Below are positions 32,976 to 41,177 of a DNA stretch of 41,177 bases, piece after piece. The DNA is from Euprymna scolopes (lineage: Eukaryota > Mollusca > Cephalopoda > Sepiida > Sepiolidae). Position 1 is the first letter of the stretch, and each line of letters starts with the position of its first letter. The stretch is taken from the NCBI GenBank assembly GCA_024364805.1, contig CM044488.1, forward strand, positions 128,570,594 through 128,611,770. The letters are read 5' to 3'. Made by a program: the position numbers and the translations under genes. Below the pieces are notes generated by a model. It made no database searches. It was given only the letters and a program-made list of their open reading frames with translations, and was not told where the DNA came from.

Positions 32976-33046
32976 GAAACAACCTGATCTGGTAGAGCTA
33001 GTATTAAATTAATATACAGTGATTTGAGGACTTGGTCTGTGCAAGA

Positions 33047-33594
33047 GTTATCTCCTCCGACTCCCTCTATGATAATAATCAAAACAAAAACTGCTGATCA
33101 GATTAAATGTGAAATTCGTTGAAATCAACTGAAAATGAAATTTTTATTTTTAACCTGACAAATACTTGTCTTATATAATTGATGAAACATTTTTTTACTG
33201 TAATGTAGCAAAAAAGGTGATCACCAAATAATGGGGGTGGGGGGCAAATTGACTATTTTATTATATAGATATGCAATCAAATTTAGATCATGACATTGCA
33301 TACCTTTGCAATACAAGTTGAATTCTGTCAAGGTCATACAAGATGTGGGGCAGGGAGCTTCATTCATGATAATATAGGTTAAGTAGCGAATCTCTATGAT
33401 AAATAACCAAAGTTATCACCAACAAAGTGACTTGTACTTTTTCTGTGACCTTGACCGTTAATCTAAATATTCTCAAATTAAATTAGTTGCAAGTTAGATC
33501 ATGACAGATATTTTGATCAAGTTTGGTAACTAGTGATGAAGCGATGTGGACGCTAGCTGTACACAAACAGAAATTTGATCTTGGCAGAGGTAAC
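33047..33594. mobile_element. Degraded repeat with GTTA(C/T)CTC ends
   Basis: Starts gttatctcctcc and ends ggcagaggtaac, which are near-inverted repeats. The interior has the phrase tgtgaccttgacc found in a dispersed repeat common in marine invertebrate and fish genomes (from memory). No coding capacity. Confidence 0.45.
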
Positions 33595-33639
33595 AACAGT
33601 GACAAAGGATTCTGAGCTGGAAGAAATGAGAATACAGTA

Positions 33640-34240
33640 GACCTCATTCATTCCTAAGCAATATTGGATATGCGTGCTAGTAACAACTATTTTCTGAAAG
33701 CCAGAAAAATTATTTTAAGAGTTTTGCAACAAACATGCCAAACTTTGTAAAAAAACAAACAGAAGTTATGAACATCGCTTATATTTGTGTCAGCGATTGC
33801 ATGGATTGTTGAGTTTTTAAGATGGCAGTTTATAAGTGATTGCAGATAATAGAATCTGTTGAGAGAAAGACAGGTTATTAAACAAAGAACGGCGTTGTTG
33901 TATGTGCATTTTATTTGAACTGCAATGCGTACGACTGGGGAACTTTATGAGACATTATTGTGTACAAAGGGACTTGTTCACAGAAACAACTCACAGTGAG
34001 CCAATCAGATATGACCTGGCAAATCATAAAAGCAAAGTTTATATTTGCAGATTGCAACAGAAATAGAACTGGCTTTCATTTTATCAGTGAAACGTTCGCC
34101 TTTGCTTCTGAATTGCAAGAAACAGGTGCATCTCAAAGCGAGACAGGAAATGACCTGCACTTTTATTCTAATTAGTCGTTTTAAGCAACAGGAAGTCTTT
34201 ACTTTTATGAAAAGAAAATCTAGTGCTTGTTCATAAGTTC
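33640..34240. promoter_or_regulatory. Complex low-repeat stretch, candidate enhancer
   Basis: Lower in homopolymers than its surroundings, with dense motif-like words: CCAATCA (33998), AATCATAAA (34022), CAAAGTTTATATTTGC (34034), an E-box CAGGTG (34124) and TAATTAG (34170). No conserved frame. It would sit in the first intron, or upstream, of PKA-C. Motif evidence only. Confidence 0.2.
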
Positions 34241-34249
34241 TCCCAATGT

Positions 34250-34970
34250 TTTGATAGACAAAAATAAAAAACTATTTGATGCAAGTACCTATGATAGAAA
34301 GAAAATAGTATATACCAAACGTCATGCAAATTGATCAAGAAGTTAATAAAAAAATCAAATTTTATAGCTAAATGATGAAGAACAATTTTTAAGACTATTT
34401 TGAAATTCATAATTTGTCATGTTCTCCCTAAAACATTATTCAGCCTTCTACATCATCCATAATACCTACGAATTCCCATTAATTGCTTAAAAATGATTTT
34501 TGGTGTATTCTATTTCTTTCAGTCATAGATATATATGATTTTTCTTTATTTTTGTTTTTATTATGGGGAAAGTTATGGGCAAGCATCGAAAGTTCTCAAT
34601 ATAGCTACTATCAAGGTGAATAGAAACCATCTCCAACTCCTTTTTCTCTTCCACTTAATATCATTTAAAGATTGAACAGTTCGCTTTTTGCGCTAACAAA
34701 CAGTAAGAGAGCTACAATTAGAAAGGAGTGGGAAGGCTTACTAATCTACTCTTATCTTGTTTTATTTGGTTGTTTTATATTCTTGCTTTTTGGGGTGTTT
34801 TTAGTTGTTGCACTGTCGTGCATTCCTACATCTGTACGCATTCTTGTAAATTAAATGTATTAAATCCTGGGAACTTTCAAAGTAGTTTAGCTCTTACAGC
34901 AAATGCGATATTATGGAAAAAATGATTAATTTTAGAGAAAATTATAGACCCCCTTCCCATTTTATTAACT
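34250..34970. other. Unassigned stretch
   Basis: AT-rich. Short frames at 34670-34925 look like chance frames. No gene recognised. Confidence 0.4.
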
Positions 34971-34974
34971 TTAT

Positions 34975-35095
34975 GCATAATTTATGTAAATTTTATATAA
35001 ATAAAACAGATGTATGTATGTGTGTAAATATTTAACCGAAAAACTCTTAAACTATTGGTCTCATAACACTGAAATCAACAATAGCAATCATACAC
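34975..35095 (+). mobile_element. Helitron-like 5' end
   Basis: The phrase tatataaataaaacagatg, then tatgtatgtgtgt and aactcttaaactattggtc, resembles the start region of the Helitron-like element at 1437. No 3' end was matched to it. Confidence 0.35.
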
Positions 35096-35120
35096 CAAGT
35101 AAATCTTTGTTTGGATGGAA

Positions 35121-35200
35121 AATGTGTACAGAAATATGTCAGCAAGTTGAAATGAAAAATGTTTATTTCGACTTGCCAACATATTTCTATTAGTTTTACA
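35121..35200 (-). repeat. Short near-perfect hairpin (pre-miRNA-like)
   Basis: Arms 35130-35156 and 35163-35188 pair over about 26 bases around a 6-base loop. Read on the minus strand (PKA-C sense) the differences are two G-U wobbles, one A-C mismatch and one bulge; weaker pairing extends outward (aatgtgta against tacacaaatt). The length and loop fit a microRNA precursor, but no known miRNA seed was recognised. Confidence 0.45.
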
Positions 35201-35204
35201 CAAA

Positions 35205-37245
35205 TTCATTCATAGCTTGAAGTGGTTTAATTTCAAATCTTATCTATTTGTCGATAGCTCAAATAACAGGGGATGTAGCTGTAGCGCTAAATATTTTGGT
35301 TTTGATTCTACGTGATGATAACCAAATCAGATTTTTAATCTTTGGGAATCAGTACTATATATTGGGTACAATATTAGAGAATTACAAAATCTGCATGAAT
35401 TAAAATATATTTAAGCGTATTTTATCACCGGGCAAGCCCCCCCCCCCATAGTAGTGAATAAATATAGCAAAACGATTTTTTACTTTCCTTTCCTTTTCTT
35501 CTTTCTTTGTTTTAAATAGACTCACATTATTTTAACTGCAAACAATCCCCAATTTTACCATTATCTAATTGTTTGCATTTAAAATGAGTGCGGAATCTCA
35601 AAAAAAAAAAAAAAAAAAAAAAAAAATGTTAAAATAAAAATATAGCCATCAAAGATACACAAGATGAAATGTGAAAAAAAAAAAAAGTGCAAACACTTAA
35701 TTTTTATGTGTGACTCAATTCTGAAATTCTTTGAATAAAACAAACGTTTTCACCCACCTCCACAGAGCCGACATTTAGCAACATTTTTGTTTGATATTCA
35801 AGGTGATATTCCTTTTACATTTTTGGATGAATTTCTTATCAAAAAACAAATCTTAATCTGCTGTTTTCAGATCAGGTTAAAGCTAAAGAAAATCTTAATT
35901 TTAGAATTTTACTAAAATCCTAAGCTGTGTGCTATTTTAGGTAAAACAGCAACTTTCAAAAACAGTTACAAAAATCATTGGATCATACATTAAAAATACT
36001 TAACTTATTTAATTGATGAAGAAAACTACTTGCACCAGGAGATTTTTCTTTTTTTACACCTCGCAAAAAAAACAAAAAAACAACCCCCCCCCCGCAAACT
36101 CAAGGGGAAATGACAAAACTATCCTTAAACAAAAAAACCCCAAATTCTATGGAATTTTCTAGTTTGCAGCAAAAAATATCTGGAAAATTGGAAGGAGGCA
36201 TGCACTAAAGTACATATTTTTTGTTGGGAGAGGGGGTTCCTTGATGTCATTTATCTTGTACCTTCTTGCCTACATTTTTGGGGGTTAAAAAGAAAATCAC
36301 TGATATTTTCATTACACATGATCAGGTTTAAATGAGTAAAAATATTTAAATGTACTTCTCCATGTACAAAATATTCTTTGATATAAATGATAAAATTATT
36401 TTAAGGCAACATGTAAGTTAAAAGATAATTTTTGTTTGATTTTGTTGCAAAATTGGTAAGTCTGAAAAAAAAAAAGAAAAGAAAAAAGGAATTTGTGTAT
36501 TGCAATTAATTAAAGAAATTTTGAGGGAGTCGTTATCAGGTAAATTTGATAAAATACCAAAAATATCAAATACTTCTTCGTAAAGATTCAGTAGGTTTGT
36601 GAAATTGGTAGCTCAAATACCGAACACTTAAAATTTTCAAAAGGTCAGACTCCAGCTTAAAGAAATCTTCAATGAGCAATAATCTCTATGGAATAAAGAA
36701 TTGTGACTTCTTGTAATTTTTTTTTTCAACTGCAAGAATTTAATTACTATTTTTGTTTGTCAATTAACTTTTAATTGAATGCTTATTAAAATAAATACAC
36801 CAGCATCAAATTAAACGAAAATTTAAAATAGTCTATTTTTAATATATTACAAAATTAACTTTACAATAATGCATTTTGGTTTTTTCATAAAATAATTAAA
36901 ACCATTTTTTAACAGTTGAAAGAAAAATAAACAGTAAAAAACAAACAAACGAACAAAAACAAGAATTACTCTTTGAAAGTGAATAGAAAGTTATTTATAC
37001 TGGCTTTAAAATCACATTAGCAAATCTGCATTTAAAAGATTGAAATTTTTGCAATCTATTGACATCACTAGTTTATGAATAGAAAAGATTTAAACAACAT
37101 TTATATCTTAACAGTTTTATACTAGTTTGGTTCAATTAATAATGTAACAATTTTAAATAAAGTAATAATTTTGTAAAAAAAAAAAACAAAAAAAAAAACA
37201 CGACATAGTTAATATAAAGCAAGCAAACAAAAGAAAACGTAAGTA
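35205..37245. other. AT-rich stretch
   Basis: Poly(A) tracts at about 35600-35625 and 35673-35685, and C tracts at about 35438-35447 and 36085-36094. A tRNA-like fragment at about 35270 was rejected. No gene. Confidence 0.45.
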
Positions 37246-37249
37246 AAAC

Positions 37250-37284
37250 GACTCTCCTGGGCAACACCGAATGGGCAAAGCTAG
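37250..37284 (+). mobile_element. Helitron-like 3' end
   Basis: A GC-rich near-hairpin (cctgggcaacaccgaatggg) is followed by CTAG and a T. Its 5' end was not identified. A Helitron-like start (TC then taaataaaaatgacgg) follows at once at 37289, giving a tandem junction. Confidence 0.5.
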
Positions 37285-37409
37285 TTCAATCTAAATAAAA
37301 ATGACGGTAAGTGTGTTTATTCGTTTGTAAAAAAGATAATGAAAAAAATCTTAGACGTAAATATAAAAAAAAGTGACATTCAAAATGAAATGGACTCATA
37401 TTATATAGA

Positions 37410-37445
37410 CTAGCACGGCACTCGGCGTTGCCCAGCGGTTGGGGT
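37410..37445 (-). mobile_element. Helitron-like 3' end (minus strand)
   Basis: On the minus strand it reads ccgctgggcaacgccgagtg, then ccgtgCTAG and a T: hairpin plus CTRR end, better preserved than the other ends. The element body would extend to higher coordinates; its 5' end was not placed. Confidence 0.6.
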
Positions 37446-37640
37446 GGAGAAGAGTCTAAAGCATGACAGTTAATTTCTTACCAGCAACGTTCAGTATGAA
37501 AACAGAATCAACATTTTAGTCATAATCGCATATTTCTTTGAAAAATTTTAACTACACATAAGCGTGTGTGAAATCTAGTTAAAAAAAAAAGCAAAAAAAA
37601 AAAGCTAGTTTCTTTTTTTTAATTTCAACATTAATAGTTG

Positions 37641-37676
<36 letters not shown>

Positions 37677-37691
37677 TACTACTACTACTAC
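37641..37691. repeat. (ATT)n/(ACT)n compound microsatellite
   Basis: About 11 ATT units pass into about 6 ACT units. A 34-base poly(A) tract lies nearby at 37754-37787. Confidence 0.95.
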
Positions 37692-37753
37692 GAGAAAAGT
37701 ATTACTTGAAGAAATAAAATAAAAGAAATTAACTTGTTCAAAGTTTTCATCTG

Positions 37754-37790
<37 letters not shown>

Positions 37791-38089
37791 AACTGCTGTA
37801 AAACGACAAATGAATACTACTGGATAATTCATGTGTATTTTAAATATTAAAAAAAAAATCAATAAAAATAAATTTGCTTTGTTTAATTTTATTTTATGAA
37901 ACAGAAAATCCATTAAAAATGAATTTCATTACATGGTGTTCTAATATATTTATGGACCTAACCGATAATTTCCCTTAGTGACCCTAAATAGAACCGAAGG
38001 AAAATTTCAATGATGTTCTAAGAGTATAGAAGAACTTTTACTATTGTTAAAACTTATTTGTTCTGTAAACATCAATTTCTATAGCACAC

Positions 38090-38470
38090 AACCGTGTATA
38101 TAAAATAAAGAGAACGCCATTCTCTGTTCTAATTGAATGAGACAAGCAATTTATTCCGCATTCATTTTTTGTTGTCATATAATACATTACTGATAGTTAC
38201 TCTCCCCATAGTCACGAATGTCCGTTGGGGCACTCTAAATATCGGCGTCATGTGCATTGTATTAAATCTCCTCTCAGGGTTCATTTGCGATTAATGTTCT
38301 TTTCGCTTGTAATAACATTTCACAGTTGAATTTCTTCTCGAGCATTGAGATGGTCAGAATTATCGCTGTTTGTCATGACTATATTTCAGTTTTACCCTGG
38401 GAGTCTAGTCTGCTCTATTTCACCCACAGAAAGTGATGGGCTCACACTTTTTGCAAGAATCAAATTAGCA
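38090..38470. promoter_or_regulatory. Complex low-repeat stretch, candidate regulatory DNA
   Basis: About 380 bases with balanced composition and few homopolymers, including CTAATTGAATGA, CAATTTATTCC and a CCGTTGGGGC block, in an otherwise AT-rich repeat-laden stretch. No frame, no repeat partner in the window. Function is inferred only from complexity. Confidence 0.2.
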
Positions 38471-38646
38471 AAACAGGAAAAGAAAACTGAGAAAATATTA
38501 GCAATATTATAAGTTTAATGGCATAGAATGTTTTACAAAAAATAGATTAAAACGAGAAAATACTCAATTAAAATCACACTTACGATGAAATATCAAATTA
38601 TCTGAAATAAATGAACCAAATTTATTATTGGTTGTGTGTATATATA

Positions 38647-38685
38647 CCAGCAGGGTACTTTGCATTGCCTGGGATTGAATGAAGA
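38647..38685 (-). mobile_element. Eroded Helitron-like 3' end (minus strand)
   Basis: On the minus strand it reads cccaggcaatgcaaagtacc, then ctgCTGG and a T, a decayed form of the same hairpin-plus-CTRR end. Confidence 0.5.
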
Positions 38686-38689
38686 ACTC

Positions 38690-39570
38690 TGTATTATTAT
38701 TACTTTTTGACGTTTTATAGGATTCAATTTTTGAAGTGGGGATCAAAGATGAATCCAGCATTGATTAAATGGGAGAGGAGTTGAAATACAGTGACATTAA
38801 TTGAAATGCACTTCGTAAATTTATAGTTTTAATCCTCTAGTGATACACCTGGCAATCTCCCAAAACCAATGAGAATCCCTGTATACTCCTACATCAATTA
38901 AACTCCCTTATCAACATCTTTTTTTCATTTTTAGAATTTGCAAATTATAAATAGAACATTTGTGGATGTCAAGTGTGAACGCATCCTTCACGATAATTCT
39001 GTTGATCAAAATGAAATTTACTTCTCTAAGTACTCCATGTAGTTTCAGAATATATAGTTGTGAAGGAGGAGTTTGTGAACAGACAACTCTACAGATGAAT
39101 TCAGTATATATTTAGGTTTTGTTTGTAAACCAACATTAAACCAATTGCGTTAAAATAAATAAGCGTTTCCTTTTAAATATGGAAGCAACAACACACACAT
39201 ACACACTGATGAATCGAGAGATATTGTTCAATACAACATTAAGCCAAAATTATCAAATGTCTGAAGAAATCTGTTGAAAAACTGCCTTGGACAAACAAGA
39301 TCAAGAAACTAACACTGGTTTACGAGAACCCTCAAAACCTATGTGGCACCAACTCCAAGAAATCCAACAATAGACATGATTTCCATTCTTTATAAAACTA
39401 AAGATTTGTCATTTTGTTTCTCGGCTTTTAAACTGGAATCAAACTGTAGAAGTATTGACAAGATAGATAGGATGACCATCGACCCTCCCTCTCCCTAACA
39501 CAACATTTAATGGCCTTGTGCCTAGTTTGTTAAATGTATTTTACAATTTTTGCAAATAAATGATACAAAA
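38690..39570. other. Unassigned stretch
   Basis: AT-rich mixed sequence. No gene recognised. Confidence 0.4.
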
Positions 39571-39574
39571 TATA

Positions 39575-39665
39575 ATATCTGTTCCATCCTGTCTGACTGT
39601 CCCAATCAATAGTGCACCTTTTTTATGGGAGCTGAATTTCTCCCCACATTTAAAATAAGCCAAGC
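39575..39665 (+). repeat. Possible fold-back family A remnant
   Basis: The phrases agtgcacctttttt, gggagctgaatttctcccc and acatttaaaataagcc follow the order of the family A outer arm (gtgtccctttttt...gaact-gatttc-ccacattaaaaaccgacc). Strongly diverged. Confidence 0.35.
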
Positions 39666-39669
39666 ATGC

Positions 39670-41177
39670 GGGGTACCCCTCCACGAGCGAAAACTTGACT
39701 TTCACCATGACTAATGTTTGTGGAAATTTTTTAAAAATCTAAGGTGCGATTATTGAGAAAAGTGCAAACAAACGAATGGACAAACTGGAGTGAATTATCA
39801 GGTCTAATCCCTCCTTTGTCGAAGGGACCAACCTATTGTCTAATTCTGGCTTTGTCGTCAGACATGATTAATGAATAATGTAAAATTTACAAAAAAGTGG
39901 CCAGTGAGATTTTCATCTAAATTAATGCTGTCAATTCAGCATTGATCAGTTACTTCAGCTGAATTGTTCCTTCACGGTTGTAAAGAAAGAAAAGAAAAAA
40001 AAAATTTTTTTCACGGCATATCAACCATGTTTTTTTTTTAAATGATAAAGTTGTCCAATGGAATCCTTAGGCAAAATAATTATTTTATGTTTTTCAAAAC
40101 AGTTTTTTTTGGAACAGATCAATTTCTTTGATGAAGTCTGAAGACAAATCCGATTGAAGTCTTAAACAAGTCCTTTAGATTTGTTTGCGTGGTCTTATTT
40201 TCACTAGCTTTGTTGCCGATCTTGACAGTCTATTAATATTCGTTTGACTTTAAGGTTCTTTACATGGTATACACACTGGAGACTCTTCACCTTCCAATAA
40301 ATGGTTATGGGTAATATGTGTGTAGATCCTATATGGAGTCTGGCTACTATAACCTCTTCTCTTCTTGTCATTCTCTAAAGCTAAGGGCCACTCATCAATA
40401 GTTGGCTAAACCTTGTGTAATTCATTACTTTTTATGTATCCCAAGATTCTTGCCATTTCTTCCTGTTTATAGAAGGTTGAAGATCAGTGTATAGAATCCT
40501 AGTAATAAAATTAATTTCCTCCAGAAATTGACGCACCTCAGCAGCAACATGCAGTCACAGGGTAAGTGACATCAAAGTTTGCTGAAACAAATTCCGGAGA
40601 TTCCTTGATGGATAGCGCACCATCAGGGAAACCCCGTCTGATAATCTAAGACTTTTTTTTTAGGGTCATGCTTGAATTTGTTTTACTTTACGGCTTAACA
40701 GGTTAGTTAGCATCTAGCCAACAAAAGTGCACTTGACTGAACATACAAACGGATGTTACAAGTTGCATTGGACATGACCAACTGTCAGAAACAGCCAACC
40801 AAGAAATGCGTATACGCACATTTTCGTCCTATTTCGGACATGTTAAGAAAAAGAAGGCTTTAGATTATTGAACAATCCCGGAAATTTTTTTAAACTTGCG
40901 ACACTCATCATGGAATCCTTTATGCATAAAAAATTAGTGAGCAAACCTAATCACATCTACATTGCCGCATTTATAAACGATTCTAGGTATCATCTACAGG
41001 ACTTGCCGACAGCAATGTCTGACAGATGGTTCGAGGGAACAAGACAAGAGAATCAGAAAATTTTTGACCTGATAGATTAATAAAGCTAAAATTAGCATAC
41101 ACACTTTTACATTAAAATCTAACATATATGGTTATTTGGTACTTGAACAGTTTAGTCAAGACATTAAAATATGAAAA
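39670..41177. other. Unassigned stretch at right edge
   Basis: Mixed sequence, less AT-biased at 40240-40640. Short frames (for example 40868-41080, plus) match nothing I recognise. PKA-C exon 1 was looked for on the minus strand and not seen. Confidence 0.4.

Noticed and set aside
35270-35320. tRNA-like A-box and B-box (tgtagctgtagcg ... ggttttgattc), possible SINE head
   Set aside because: The boxes are too close for a tRNA fold and the B-box is poor; no SINE body or tail follows.
37605-37913. Minus-strand frame with long isoleucine, valine and phenylalanine runs
   Set aside because: Translation of ATT/ACT and poly(A) tracts.
38583-38600. 18-base micro-exon on the minus strand (tttatttcag ... 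gtaagtg)
   Set aside because: AT-rich, contains a stop in one frame and matches no part of PKA-C. Probably chance.
40525-40561. 37-base micro-exon with acceptor (tttcctccag) and donor (gtaagt) on the plus strand
   Set aside because: No partner exon, no recognised peptide, and opposite to PKA-C. Such pairs occur by chance in 41 kb.
40868-41080. Plus-strand 70-codon frame
   Set aside because: Has fair codon composition, but no recognised domain, promoter or splice signal.

Overview
The window looks like intronic and intergenic DNA of an animal, most likely a mollusc and probably a coleoid cephalopod such as an octopus. This is inferred from the AT-rich background, abundant microsatellites and homopolymers, very long introns, decayed APE-type LINEs, Helitron ends, mariner remnants and fold-back elements. 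No long intact gene is present. The open frames are mostly LINE fragments or chance frames. No RNA gene, CRISPR array or virus-like element was recognised.

The key host signal is on the minus strand. A 62-base exon at 28160-28221, with clean acceptor and donor sites, encodes the N-terminal A-helix segment of the catalytic subunit of cAMP-dependent protein kinase (PKA-C). It corresponds to exon 2 of the vertebrate PKA-C genes and has the same phases. Exon 1 would lie at higher coordinates and the kinase-core exons off the left edge, so most of the window would be PKA-C intron. About 20 kb downstream in the same direction, 7724-8059 (minus) is a GC-rich first-exon-like segment. It has a strong start context, a 112-codon proline-rich frame and a GT donor exactly on a codon boundary. 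That is the same outgoing phase as PKA-C exon 2, so it may be an alternative first exon giving a PKA catalytic subunit with a proline-rich N-terminus in place of the A-helix. It could also be the first exon of another gene.

Layout: 0-5 kb holds a dispersed repeat, a Helitron-like element (1437-2325), a LINE 3' scrap and a 90-bp direct repeat pair. 5-12 kb holds a palindromic fold-back element (about 6300-6612), the proline-rich exon and AT-rich intron. 12.2-12.45 kb has a promoter-like motif cluster. 13.4-16.6 kb is a decayed LINE on the plus strand. 17-20 kb holds a small reverse transcriptase scrap and repeats. 20.05-22.09 kb is a fold-back element split by a 5'-truncated LINE (minus). 22.67-23.59 kb is a third LINE fragment of the same family, with a 73-base assembly gap. 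24-28 kb is mostly unassigned. 28-41 kb holds PKA-C exon 2, more fold-back and hairpin structures, two further LINE scraps, an internally deleted mariner, Helitron ends, and two complex low-repeat stretches that may be regulatory.
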